Shown piece by piece: positions 44,468-54,113 of a DNA stretch of 64,000 nucleotides. The position numbers and the translations under genes were made by a program. The DNA is from Melioribacter sp. (lineage in GTDB: Bacteria > Bacteroidota > Ignavibacteria > Ignavibacteriales > Melioribacteraceae). The stretch covers positions 266,742 to 330,741 of the forward strand of contig JAHEZQ010000006.1 in assembly GCA_023250955.1 (NCBI GenBank). The letters are read 5' to 3'. Numbering within the stretch: position 1 is the stretch's first letter; each line of letters opens with the position of its first letter. The notes under the pieces were generated by a model. The model was not told where the DNA came from. It saw only the letters and a program-made list of their open reading frames with translations, and searched no databases.

Positions 44468-47400
44468 CTAGAGTTTTCTAGCAACAACTATTGGAGTTTT
44501 CATTACATCTACATTTCCTGATCCTTCTGCAACTGCTTCGATAAGCAAAATATAAATCCCGATACGGAGCGGTTTTCTATTATCATCAAGTCCGTCAAAG
44601 ATCACGGAATTTTTTGTTGATGCCAATCTATTCTCTGTAATGTTCCTTACTAATCTTCCCTGGCTGTCAAAAATTTTTATCCTCACTTGCGAAAGCGGTT
44701 GACTCAAATCAAAATTTATTATTGCGTAATCTTCAAAACCGTCGTTATCCGGAGAGAATGGATTTGGACTGATCACAACTTTTGATTCGCGAGAAGTATT
44801 TTCAGAATAGATCGAGTTTTGTCTGCCGGGAGACCCGCCTTCGTTTACAACCGAAGTATTCCAATTAGATCTAACATTAGAACCCAGAAGCGGATTAAGT
44901 CTTTCAAGAGATCTGCCTTTTGTTGTAATAATATTTTTATTATGCCATGATGAAGAATAAACAAGCGAATCTAATGTATCGCTAAAAAAATCTTTTAAGA
45001 TCAAGGTCGAGCTTTCGTTTGATAAACTGAGCGAAGAACTTCCTGCAATCTTAGTCTTATTTTCAAGTTTAAGCCAAGGATAACTTCTATAAATTGATGA
45101 ATCCGAAGCGAGAACAAAATAATCCCGCGGCGGCAGTTTATAAAACGTATTTGCTAATTTGAATTTAGTTGACGATCCGATTTTAATTTCCATTCCGCCA
45201 AGCTGAATTGAATCGTTTGTTGTATTGTAGAATTCAAGGTACTCTGCACTGCCGGTTGGCGGATCAAACATAATCTCATTTATTACAAGAGAGCCGGAAG
45301 AATATTTTGTCATGTTGACAATCGAATTTTTAATTCCTGCAGTAGCGCCGTTGGGGTTAAGTGTTGTTGCCCAGTTTAAACTATCGTTTGCTGTTGATGT
45401 AAAAGATAATCTTTCCATCGAAAAACCTTTTGCACCGCCCCAACTGGAATTATATTTTAAGCTATCAATCACTGCGTTACGAAAATCATAAATCATAACA
45501 CCATCTGAGAAACTTAACGAGCCGAATTTTGCCTGGAAAAAGTTTCTTGGCGGATAATACGGATACTTAAGCGTATCATAAGCAATAATTGCATATTCAC
45601 CGGGGTCTAAGAAATTATCTTTTGAAGTTATAACACTTTTTGTAGGTAATGGTAGCAGATCACTTATAGACCAATTTTTCAAATTGACTATACCGCTTGA
45701 TGAATTATAAATTTCCACCCACTCTGATTCATTCGTTAATGGATCATACATCACTTCGCTGATCTGAACAGAATTTCTTTTATCGCCCGGACTTACTTCC
45801 GCAACAAATGAATTGTTCATCGTATCTTCATCGCTGATAAAAATAACTTTACACAAAATTGTTTTACTGTCATTCAATGTTAATTTAGATAAAGATGTAA
45901 CCCACACAGAATCTTTCCCATTAAGATTGGTTCCCTGAACTTCACACAGATACGAATTAACATTATTTGCTCTCAAATAAAATTTTAAAGTGAACGATGA
46001 TGCTGACTCAGTACCATAGTTAATAACTTTGGCATTCAAAAATACTTCTTCATTGAACGCAGGATATTGAGGAGCTGTGGTAATAGAGTTAACAGCAAGA
46101 TCAAATTTTTTCTGAGTTACACTGTTAAGTCTACCCGGAGTACTTAGTTCAATATCTTTTGATGAAGACCAATTATTTCTATCAACCGAAGAAACACTTA
46201 TTGATTTTCGCTCAAGCGATTTTCCGTTCGCACCGCCCCAGTAAGAATCATAACGGACGGAATCAACTGTAACATCGCGTGAATCTTTTAGCACAAGTCC
46301 GTCTGAATCGTTATTCAAATTTGCAAACGGTGATATAATCAGCTTGGAAGAAATAGTGCTGTGAAAATTTTTTATTGTAGAATCTTTGGCAATCACCAGA
46401 AATGTTTTGCTAGGAAAGATATAATCTTGGGATTGAATTTTTGTTTTAAGCGGCGTTGTTAACACATCTGTAATAGACCATTCTTCCAAATCAATATCGA
46501 ATTGTGAATTGTTGTACAGCTCAATCCATTCCGGTTCACCGTTAGCGGGGTTGTACATAATCTCGTTTAACAAAACCATTTGCGTGGAATAACCAGGATA
46601 GATTGTTGAGGTTAAGCTGTCGTTAGAGCGGTCTTCATCACCTGAGGTCCAAGCATTAACTCTAATCGTCTGTTTAGATGTAATTCCGGTTATCTTATAA
46701 TTAAACTCATTTGTAACAGTCGTACCTGCTGAAATGAAAAGTTGTTTGCTTTCTAATAATTGCTCTAATCCATCTGTCAATACTTTATTAAGGGTTAAAT
46801 ATACAATTGTCATTTCCTTGCCAACATTAATAACTTCACAAGAAATAGATACATTAGAATTAACAATTGGCGCCGAAGGATTGAAAATAATTCTTTTAAT
46901 CGCTGCATCATATTTTTTCTTGGATACTGAATTCACAAATCCGGGTGTAGCATTATTAATGTTGCCGCTTGATTTCCAATTAGTCGAATCAGTTGAAGAT
47001 AAAGTTGCTTCTATGCGTTCTAAAGATTTACCGTTTGTTCCTCCCCAAGAAGATTTATATGCAAGTGAATCTATTGCCCTATTCAGAGAATCGAGAAGAA
47101 TTACTTTGTCGCCGGAATTACTTAAAGTTGGAAACGACGCTATAAAGTATTTTGGAATATTGGGGTACTTTGAGAATCCAAGTGTGTCTTTTGCAACAAC
47201 AAAATAATCTTCCGGCTGAAGTATGATTGATGTATTGATAACCTTTGTTGTGTCTTTAAGATTAGAAAGTTTATATCCATTTAGATTGATCAGCTTCGTG
47301 CTTTTATTATAAATCTCTATCCACTCCTGCTCTGGTGAAGTTGGTCCAAACATGATTTCATTTATTGCCAGATCACCTTTAAGCTCTTTTATTGTAACTG

Positions 47401-49132
47401 CATTTATTCTAAAGGAGGCAATATTATTTTCTACAAATTCATCACCGGCAAAATCGATTTTAGCAATAATTTGGTTTATACCTCCGTGAAGATTTGTAAC
47501 AGTATAATCAAAATTCTTTAAGCTGTTTAATGCAATATCTGTTCCTAATATTTCTCCGATAAATTCATTTTGTTCTTCAATGTTATCTAGATTCAGATCA
47601 TTATAAATTTTTAGCTTGTATGATTGAGTAACCGACGTACCAAGATTTTCTATAACAATATTTAATTTTACACTGCCGCCTGTTTCTGCATACTTAACAG
47701 TTGAACTAATATTTTTTATTGAAAGATCATTCGCTTTAACAGTTACTGAATTAATTTTTCCCGGTGTTGCTCTAAATCTGCTTCGTGATGTTGCCCAGTT
47801 AGCCGCATCATTGCCTTGGTTATTTATGCTAATTCGTTCTAATGATTTATTTCCCATTCCTCCCCATATAGAGAAATATTTTACAGAATCTATTGTTGTG
47901 CTGAGATTACTTTTTAGAATAATATTATCACCACTGTTGTTCAGTGAAGGAAGTTGTTTTATCAAAAATTTTGATGTGATCTGATAATAATTTGAAATAA
48001 CTGAATCACCAGCAATAACTAAAAATTCTCCGGGATTTAAAAAGTAATCAGTTGTAGAAATTGTAACATTGGTTGAGTTATCGGACATTTTCCAGTTTTT
48101 CAAATTGATCGCCCTATAAGATCTGTTAAATAATTCAATCCACTCAGGTTCATCGTTTGAAGGTGAATACATAAATTCATTTACAACAATCTCATTACTT
48201 GCTACAGGTTTTTCTGTTACCGATATTTTCAAAAATGATTTGTTATTGGAAATGTTTTCGTCCGCGCTGTATTCTACGCTGGCAATAAAATGATAGTCTC
48301 CTGCAGATGGTGCATAGACAGTCCGCTGGATCATTATTGAATCACCGCTCGCAAGATTTATATAATTATTATTGAAAATTGATTCTCCAGCTTGTCCGAG
48401 AGAATCATTATTTACATCATTAAAAATATTTACAGAAAAATTTGAAGCCGTAAGCTTGCCGTTGTTTTTAATTTTAACGTTTACTTTAAGAGTGTCTTCG
48501 GCTTTAGGAGAAGTTGGCGTGTAAATTGAAAAAGTAACATTAAGATCATTGTTAAGCGGTGAAACCGAATTCTTCTTTCCCGGTGTTCCGTTTGTATCTA
48601 AAGAATTTTTCCAGTTAGTGGCGGTGTTATCTTTAGATAAAATATATTTTTCATCAGAAATACCAGCGGAATTATCAGCCGAATAAGTATATGTATCAAT
48701 AATTTGTCCCGATGCATTTATTAAATAAACATCTCTGCTTGTTGTATTTGCCATCCCCGACGAACCGAAATTATTTGTACTGATCTTAAGAACAATTACA
48801 TCGGCGGGAATTAATGTTTTATAAACCCCGTTTGTATAATCGTAATTACCTTGTAAGATAACGGCAAATTTTCCCGGACCTAAAAGCATTCCTCCGGAAA
48901 GAGCAACTATATTATTATTTGATGATGTATAATATTTGAATTTATAATTTGTAAGATTAACTGTTTCCGTAGTGGATGTATTATAAATCTCCACGAACTC
49001 GCCGTTAGCTTCCGAAGGACTAAACATTATTTCACTGAACGTAAGAACAGAACCGGTTTGAGCAAAAATGTTTGATAAAAAAGAGAGACTAAGAAGAACT
49101 GCACAATAAAATAATTTTCCCGCCCATTTCAT
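44468..49132 (-). CDS. Giant surface protein with six lamin-tail domains and CARDB-like linkers
   Basis: A 1554-residue exported protein (signal about 1-25, ending IFAQT). Six lamin-tail (LTD) domains begin near residues 30, 317, 590, 855, 1125 and 1284. Each opens with a NEIMYxPxxxEPEWIELYN-like strand and later has GGxxGKSLER. Between the first five are CARDB-like immunoglobulin domains. The last 100 residues start ISPNPFSPDNDGFEDYAII and form a FlgD-Ig-like C-terminal domain ending IVVARKL, a common ending of type IX or gliding-associated cargo. No catalytic motif. Likely a cell-surface or extracellular adhesive or structural protein. The antisense reading frames inside it are compositional shadows. 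Confidence 0.88.
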   Translation of the reverse strand: MKWAGKLFYCAVLLSLSFLSNIFAQTGSVLTFSEIMFSPSEANGEFVEIYNTSTTETVNLTNYKFKYYTSSNNNIVALSGGMLLGPGKFAVILQGNYDYTNGVYKTLIPADVIVLKISTNNFGSSGMANTTSRDVYLINASGQIIDTYTYSADNSAGISDEKYILSKDNTATNWKNSLDTNGTPGKKNSVSPLNNDLNVTFSIYTPTSPKAEDTLKVNVKIKNNGKLTASNFSVNIFNDVNNDSLGQAGESIFNNNYINLASGDSIMIQRTVYAPSAGDYHFIASVEYSADENISNNKSFLKISVTEKPVASNEIVVNEFMYSPSNDEPEWIELFNRSYRAINLKNWKMSDNSTNVTISTTDYFLNPGEFLVIAGDSVISNYYQITSKFLIKQLPSLNNSGDNIILKSNLSTTIDSVKYFSIWGGMGNKSLERISINNQGNDAANWATSRSRFRATPGKINSVTVKANDLSIKNISSTVKYAETGGSVKLNIVIENLGTSVTQSYKLKIYNDLNLDNIEEQNEFIGEILGTDIALNSLKNFDYTVTNLHGGINQIIAKIDFAGDEFVENNIASFRINAVTIKELKGDLAINEIMFGPTSPEQEWIEIYNKSTKLINLNGYKLSNLKDTTKVINTSIILQPEDYFVVAKDTLGFSKYPNIPKYFIASFPTLSNSGDKVILLDSLNRAIDSLAYKSSWGGTNGKSLERIEATLSSTDSTNWKSSGNINNATPGFVNSVSKKKYDAAIKRIIFNPSAPIVNSNVSISCEVINVGKEMTIVYLTLNKVLTDGLEQLLESKQLFISAGTTVTNEFNYKITGITSKQTIRVNAWTSGDEDRSNDSLTSTIYPGYSTQMVLLNEIMYNPANGEPEWIELYNNSQFDIDLEEWSITDVLTTPLKTKIQSQDYIFPSKTFLVIAKDSTIKNFHSTISSKLIISPFANLNNDSDGLVLKDSRDVTVDSVRYDSYWGGANGKSLERKSISVSSVDRNNWSSSKDIELSTPGRLNSVTQKKFDLAVNSITTAPQYPAFNEEVFLNAKVINYGTESASSFTLKFYLRANNVNSYLCEVQGTNLNGKDSVWVTSLSKLTLNDSKTILCKVIFISDEDTMNNSFVAEVSPGDKRNSVQISEVMYDPLTNESEWVEIYNSSSGIVNLKNWSISDLLPLPTKSVITSKDNFLDPGEYAIIAYDTLKYPYYPPRNFFQAKFGSLSFSDGVMIYDFRNAVIDSLKYNSSWGGAKGFSMERLSFTSTANDSLNWATTLNPNGATAGIKNSIVNMTKYSSGSLVINEIMFDPPTGSAEYLEFYNTTNDSIQLGGMEIKIGSSTKFKLANTFYKLPPRDYFVLASDSSIYRSYPWLKLENKTKIAGSSSLSLSNESSTLILKDFFSDTLDSLVYSSSWHNKNIITTKGRSLERLNPLLGSNVRSNWNTSVVNEGGSPGRQNSIYSENTSRESKVVISPNPFSPDNDGFEDYAIINFDLSQPLSQVRIKIFDSQGRLVRNITENRLASTKNSVIFDGLDDNRKPLRIGIYILLIEAVAEGSGNVDVMKTPIVVARKL

Positions 49133-49368
49133 TTTATTTACCCCAATTTTAAATGCTGTTTATAACTTAAAAAAATCTCTTGCTAAAAGCACTAAAGGGA
49201 TTGAATTTAGCAAGGAAGAAATGAAAACTTAATACTATTTATTGCTTCCATTTTTCAAGTTTCTAGATTAGCGCATTTTAACATTTCTTAAACAAATTCC
49301 TTTTCCTTAGAAAATTGCTTTTATGTATTTTGTAGCAAAATTTCCCATCAGAAACCAAGAGACATTTT

Positions 49369-52155
49369 ATGAAACGAATATTCTTTATACCAATTCTATT
49401 TCTTTTTGTTATAACTGCAACCGTGTTGCCTCAGCAAGATCCTGTCATTAAAAAAATTATTGAATTTGGAAAAACCGATAATCAAGTTATGCGGCATCAA
49501 GATATTCTAAACAATAGAATCGGAGGCAGATTAACCGGTTCCGATCAATATCTTACTGCATGCAATTGGGCTATGAACGAATTAAAAAGCTGGGGCTTAA
49601 AAGTTCAGTTAGATGAAGTCGGTGAAGTGCCGGTTGGATTTCTCCGCGGGCATTGGGCGGGCAAAATGATCAAGCCGGCAGAAAAAGTTTTGGACTTTGT
49701 AACTCCTTCTTATACTGCCGGAACAAAAGGGATTCAACGCGGACCGGTTGTAATAATGCCTAAGACCGATACCGGATTCGATTCCGTAAAAAGTAAAATG
49801 AAAGATGCATGGGTAATGATTGACGGAGAAAATACCGGATGGCCGCGCGACCGTGATTCTGTTGTTGCGCTTACAAGAAAATTAATGGCGGTCGGCGCAC
49901 TCGGAACAATTCAATTAACACATGTACCGATCCGCACTTTGGATTCGCGATGCGTTAAATCATGGGATAACCTTCCAACACTTTGCGATATAAAACTTGT
50001 TGATACTCAATTCAATGAAATAAAATCTCTTGTACAAAAAAAAGAAGAAGTAATTCTTGAATTTGAAATCCGGAATTTCTTCAAACCGGGTCCGATTAAA
50101 TATTATAATGTGATCGGGACAATTCCAGGAACAAAATTTCCGAATGAATATGTTATAATCAGCGGACATCTTGATTCATTCGATATTGCAACCGGTGCAA
50201 TTGATAATGGTTCTGGCGTAACAACTATGATGGAGGCAATCCGTTTGATGATGAAAGCCGGAGCTAAACCTAAACGGTCAATTATGATTCATCTTTATGC
50301 TGCTGAAGAACAAGGATTAGTAGGATCTAAATCATGGGTCAACAGAAATAAAAAAATACTTGATAAAATTTCTCTTGTGATTAACAAAGATAGCGGAACA
50401 AATCCCGCTGTTAGTATGGGTGTTCCTAAAGTTATGTTCGATGATATGAAAAAAGTTGTTGAGCCGATTGAAACTGCCGGACTAAAATACCCGTTCAAAC
50501 TAACCGAATCGCAGCCGTTTAGAAAAGCCGGGCGCGGCGGCACAGATAGTTTTTCTTTTACATTGGCAGGCGTTCCAGCTCCAGGTCTCCGGCTTGAAGG
50601 TCCACATCAATATGGAAAAACATGGCACACTCCTGTTGATACTTACGATGAAGTGATTCCCGATGCGCAAGAACATTCTTCAATTGTAATTGCTCTTCTT
50701 GCTTACGGTGCAGCAAATTTAGATCATCTACTACCACGCGAAGGCGCTTTTGTACCGGATGGAATTTATGCTGATCTAAATACTAACAAAGGAAGGATTA
50801 CTCTTAATTTAGATTACGAACATGTTCCAATGACCGTTGCAAATTTTGTGGGACTTGCAGAAGGTACAATTAAGAACAATGCACTTGAAGAAAAGAAACC
50901 ATATTTCAATGGAAGTATTTGGCATCGCGTTGTTCCAGGACATGTAATTCAAGCAGGAATGCCAAACACAGGAAAAGAAACTGAAGGACCCGGTTATGAA
51001 TTCCCCAATGAAATTTATAAAGGGTTAACACACAACAAAGCCGGAATGCTTGGAATGGCAAATGCAGGTGCAAATACTAACGGAAGTCAATTCTACATAA
51101 CACTTGGCGACCGTTCGTATCTTGACGGCAATTATACTTTATTCGGTTCAGTTGCAGATGGAATGGATGTAGTAGAAAAAATTGTTCAAGGTGATACGAT
51201 AAAAACTGTGATGATCTCGCGCATCGGACAGAAAGCAATGGATTTTAAAGTTACTACTGATTCTTTTAAGAAGATGGTTGAAGAAGCTAACGCTAAAATA
51301 AAAAATGAAGAAGAAAAGAGATTAAAAAAAGAAGCCGAACTTATTATGAAGCAATTTCCTAAAGCGAAAGAAACAGCAAGTGGTCTAAAATATATTATTG
51401 TAAATGAAGGAACTGGCGACAAACCTGCCGCCGGAACTGTTTTGAAAGTTCAGTATAAAGGAAGTTTCTTGCTTGATGAGAATAAATTTGTAAGTACAAG
51501 TGTTGAAGGAAAACCAAATTCTTTAGACAATCCGGAAGTGTTCGAATATACTGTGAATAAAACAAACATTAACCCCGGTCTAGATGAATCATTGGCTGAT
51601 ATGAAGCAGGGTGAAACGAGAATAATAATTGTTCCGTCCAAACTCGCATATGGAAATAATGTTGTGTACGGAAAAACAATTGAAGGGAAAAAACGTTTTT
51701 GTATTTCTCCAAACACTAGTCTGGTTTATGAAATTGATTTGATAAAATCAGAAGCAACAAATGTTGTGAAGATACCCTTAACGAAAGTGGGTAATGTATA
51801 TAAATTAAGAGTTATACTTAATGATAACGAGAAATTGTCTTTTTATTTTCTTCTTGATACTGGTGCGGACAACTTGCTTGTAACCTCTGATATATTTCTT
51901 TCCTTTTATAAAGGAGGTTTAATTAGCAAAGATGACATATTAAATACATCAACATATTCTATAGCAGATGGCTCAAAGGTTATTGGTTTAAAATTTAATC
52001 TTAAGAAAGTCCAAATAGGATCATTACAATTATCTAATATAGAATCTGTGGTTATAGACGGCGCTAATGAATGCTTACTTGGTGGTAGCGTTTTATCAAG
52101 ATTGGGCAAATACACTATAGATAACAAAAACAATCAATTAATTATCGAGAAATAA
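49369..52155 (+). CDS. Secreted fusion: M28 peptidase, cyclophilin, FKBP and retropepsin-like domains
   Basis: A 928-residue exported protein combining four catalytic folds. Signal (about 1-22). M28 zinc aminopeptidase-like domain (about 30-460) with ligands in SGHLDSFDIATGAIDNGSG, AAEEQGL and LEGPHQYGKTWHTP. Cyclophilin prolyl isomerase (about 465-620; FNGSIWHRVVPGHVIQAG, NTNGSQFYITL). Charged linker. FKBP-type isomerase (about 670-795; VQYKGSFL, NPGLDESLADMKQGE). Aspartic-protease half (about 800-928) with the catalytic triplet LLDTGADN (Asp830) and GGSVLSRLGKYTID, the single-lobe retropepsin plan. Cell-surface protein folding and turnover is a fair inference. The protein kinase gene follows after 20 nt. 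Confidence 0.88.
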   Translation: MKRIFFIPILFLFVITATVLPQQDPVIKKIIEFGKTDNQVMRHQDILNNRIGGRLTGSDQYLTACNWAMNELKSWGLKVQLDEVGEVPVGFLRGHWAGKMIKPAEKVLDFVTPSYTAGTKGIQRGPVVIMPKTDTGFDSVKSKMKDAWVMIDGENTGWPRDRDSVVALTRKLMAVGALGTIQLTHVPIRTLDSRCVKSWDNLPTLCDIKLVDTQFNEIKSLVQKKEEVILEFEIRNFFKPGPIKYYNVIGTIPGTKFPNEYVIISGHLDSFDIATGAIDNGSGVTTMMEAIRLMMKAGAKPKRSIMIHLYAAEEQGLVGSKSWVNRNKKILDKISLVINKDSGTNPAVSMGVPKVMFDDMKKVVEPIETAGLKYPFKLTESQPFRKAGRGGTDSFSFTLAGVPAPGLRLEGPHQYGKTWHTPVDTYDEVIPDAQEHSSIVIALLAYGAANLDHLLPREGAFVPDGIYADLNTNKGRITLNLDYEHVPMTVANFVGLAEGTIKNNALEEKKPYFNGSIWHRVVPGHVIQAGMPNTGKETEGPGYEFPNEIYKGLTHNKAGMLGMANAGANTNGSQFYITLGDRSYLDGNYTLFGSVADGMDVVEKIVQGDTIKTVMISRIGQKAMDFKVTTDSFKKMVEEANAKIKNEEEKRLKKEAELIMKQFPKAKETASGLKYIIVNEGTGDKPAAGTVLKVQYKGSFLLDENKFVSTSVEGKPNSLDNPEVFEYTVNKTNINPGLDESLADMKQGETRIIIVPSKLAYGNNVVYGKTIEGKKRFCISPNTSLVYEIDLIKSEATNVVKIPLTKVGNVYKLRVILNDNEKLSFYFLLDTGADNLLVTSDIFLSFYKGGLISKDDILNTSTYSIADGSKVIGLKFNLKKVQIGSLQLSNIESVVIDGANECLLGGSVLSRLGKYTIDNKNNQLIIEK

Positions 52156-52175
52156 ATTCTCAAATTATTTCTAAA

Positions 52176-53564
52176 ATGAACAACCTCAAATACATAGGAT
52201 TAAAAGGACAAGGATATTTTTGCATAGTAAAACTATACAAAGATGAATCTACTGGAAATGAATTTGCTTTGAAAGAGCTTAAGAAAGATCATTACCAAAA
52301 GGAAGAATCTCGTTACCGTCTAAAAAGGGAAATCCGTTTATTAAGCGAATTACAAGGGTGCGAAAACATAATTGAATTACTTGATTCAGGACATGATAAA
52401 GATAAAGAGAAACTTTGGTATTTAATGCCATATGCAAAGCATAACCTTTACGACTTTATTAAGAAGGGCAATGGAAAAATAACAAAAGAGACGAGATATA
52501 ATCTTGTTGAGCAAATAATAAATGCTATAAAATTTGCACACGACAAGACAATTTTACACAGAGACATTTCGCCAAATAATGTTCTAGTTTTTGAAAATGA
52601 TGAAAAATTAATTTTAAAGGTATCTGACTTTGGTTTAGGTAAGGATATAGAATCATTATCATTTTATACTGGTTCAAGTGCTTCAGGTTATGGGCAAATT
52701 CTTTATGTATCTCCAGAACAACGATTCAAATTAAAAGACGCTACAATAAAAAGTGATATTTACTCATTGGGGAAATTGGTTTACTTCATTTTTACAGCAA
52801 AAGACCCAGACAATTTGAAACAATTTGAATTATCGTCTTTAGTTACAAAAGCTATTGAAGACAATCCAGGAGAGAGGTTTACAAACATTCGCGAATTTGA
52901 AAATCATTTCCTTTCGTTAAAGGAGCTACAGCTAAATCAAAAAATTTCAATAGAACATTTAACTCTAAAAGAAGTTGTTAGTTCTACTGACAAAAAAGAC
53001 TGGCTTCAATTGCACCAATTATTAGTAAAAGGCAATTTTATAGACCATGTTTATAGCGATTACATTTCTCCGGTAAATACTTTATTACTTATAGACAATA
53101 ATCTGAAAGAATATTACGCAACTGTTGGAAGCGCAATCAGGGATTTTGTAAATACATATTCAGTAAGACTAAACGAATGTTATCAAACTGTTCGGTGGCC
53201 ATTTTCATCAATGGGGACCTTTGGTTCTTTGCTTATCAAAATTATTAAAACAGTTAAAGATGAAGAAGTAAAACTCATTTGTTTCAAACAACTTTGGTTT
53301 TTGGCCTATGAATACGACCAATGGAGCGTTCAAAAAGAGATTAGAGAAGTATTTAATGACAAGTTCATTTCAACAGCAATTGAGACACAACTTGCAGAAT
53401 ACATTATTCAGAAAGAAACAAAAGTGGAAATGACACATTTTTCCGGTTTAACACTCCCCCAAATTATTAAAGGAAGTATTATTAAAGGAAATGAGGTAAC
53501 TACAAAAAAAGAGGAGGAGAGAAAAACGAAACAGAAATTAGACACAGACAACTTTGAATTGTAA
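52176..53564 (+). CDS. Soluble Ser/Thr protein kinase with helical C-terminal domain
   Basis: A 462-residue protein with an intact eukaryotic-type kinase domain (about 1-255): Gly-rich loop GLKGQGYFCIVKL, Lys33 (ALKEL), Glu52 in helix C, catalytic HRDISPNN (128-135), DFG at 151-153, and VSPEQ in place of APE. Residues about 265-440 form an all-helical domain I do not recognise. No membrane helix or PASTA repeat, unlike most bacterial Hanks kinases, so it acts in the cytoplasm. It starts 20 nt after the fusion gene and lacks a ribosome site. Such cytosolic kinases occur in bacterial conflict loci as well as in regulation; function here is open. Confidence 0.88.
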   Translation: MNNLKYIGLKGQGYFCIVKLYKDESTGNEFALKELKKDHYQKEESRYRLKREIRLLSELQGCENIIELLDSGHDKDKEKLWYLMPYAKHNLYDFIKKGNGKITKETRYNLVEQIINAIKFAHDKTILHRDISPNNVLVFENDEKLILKVSDFGLGKDIESLSFYTGSSASGYGQILYVSPEQRFKLKDATIKSDIYSLGKLVYFIFTAKDPDNLKQFELSSLVTKAIEDNPGERFTNIREFENHFLSLKELQLNQKISIEHLTLKEVVSSTDKKDWLQLHQLLVKGNFIDHVYSDYISPVNTLLLIDNNLKEYYATVGSAIRDFVNTYSVRLNECYQTVRWPFSSMGTFGSLLIKIIKTVKDEEVKLICFKQLWFLAYEYDQWSVQKEIREVFNDKFISTAIETQLAEYIIQKETKVEMTHFSGLTLPQIIKGSIIKGNEVTTKKEEERKTKQKLDTDNFEL

Positions 53565-53598
53565 AGAAAAACTGCTGCCAAATAGAAAGGAATTGAAA

Positions 53599-53934
53599 AT
53601 GAATCTTATGATTGTCATCGCAACCGGATTTACTATTGGCATACTGCTCGGCGCAAGTATTTTCTTCGAGCCGAAAGAGCCGTACAAGTTAGAGATAATG
53701 ATTGCTTCAACAATTAGAAACATACTGGTTGCATTACTAATTGGGTTTTCGTTGTCTGCAAAAAGCTCTTGGTATTCCGGAGTTGGTTATGGTTTGCTCT
53801 ACGGTTTTGCATTCGGTTTAGTTGTGTTTCTTGCTAAGGGAGGATTTAAATCTAAAGACGCTCCTTATGTAATTCCAGGTTCAGCAATAGCTGGTGCACT
53901 TATTGGATTAATAATTGTCAATTACGGGTTCTAA
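53599..53934 (+). CDS. Small membrane protein of unknown function
   Basis: A 111-residue integral membrane protein, not recognised as a named family. It has about four hydrophobic segments (residues 2-20, 33-50, 61-77, 90-110) and little polar sequence, with GLLYGFAFGLVVFLAKGG and IPGSAIAGALIGLIIVNYG rich in Gly-xxx-Gly helix-packing motifs. The start is put at 53599, where AAAGGA precedes the ATG; the longer reading overlaps the kinase gene and lacks a site. It is 34 nt downstream of the kinase gene, possibly cotranscribed. Confidence 0.7.
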   Translation: MNLMIVIATGFTIGILLGASIFFEPKEPYKLEIMIASTIRNILVALLIGFSLSAKSSWYSGVGYGLLYGFAFGLVVFLAKGGFKSKDAPYVIPGSAIAGALIGLIIVNYGF

Positions 53935-53945
53935 TTATTTCGTTG

Positions 53946-53987
53946 TAAAACAAATTGATTGACAATGCTAATTCTCTTCTCTAACTT
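53946..53987 (+). repeat. 42-bp intergenic direct repeat, copy 1
   Basis: TAAAACAAATTGATTGACAA followed by TGCTAATTCTCTTCTCTAAC, matching 55066-55107 with about three substitutions over 40 bases. It sits 127 nt upstream of the gene at 54114. The remaining intergenic sequence up to that gene shows no other feature. Confidence 0.75.
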
Positions 53988-54113
53988 CTTTCCGATTAAC
54001 TCAGAAAAATAAATGACGTATTTCGTAGTTACACTAGTTGTGCGTCATGCTTTGGCAACAGTGCAACCTTGCTAACGGTACTTATTAAAAAAGAATATCA
54101 CATCGAATAAATA

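Noticed and set aside
46734..47207. A 157-codon plus-strand frame
   Set aside because: Antisense to the lamin-tail protein, whose repeat structure runs through it undisturbed; no domain or start signal.
49369..52155. Fusion gene as a frame error joining separate genes
   Set aside because: The frame is open throughout, the linker regions are charged and natural-looking, and no internal start with a ribosome site marks a second gene; the fusion was kept as real.
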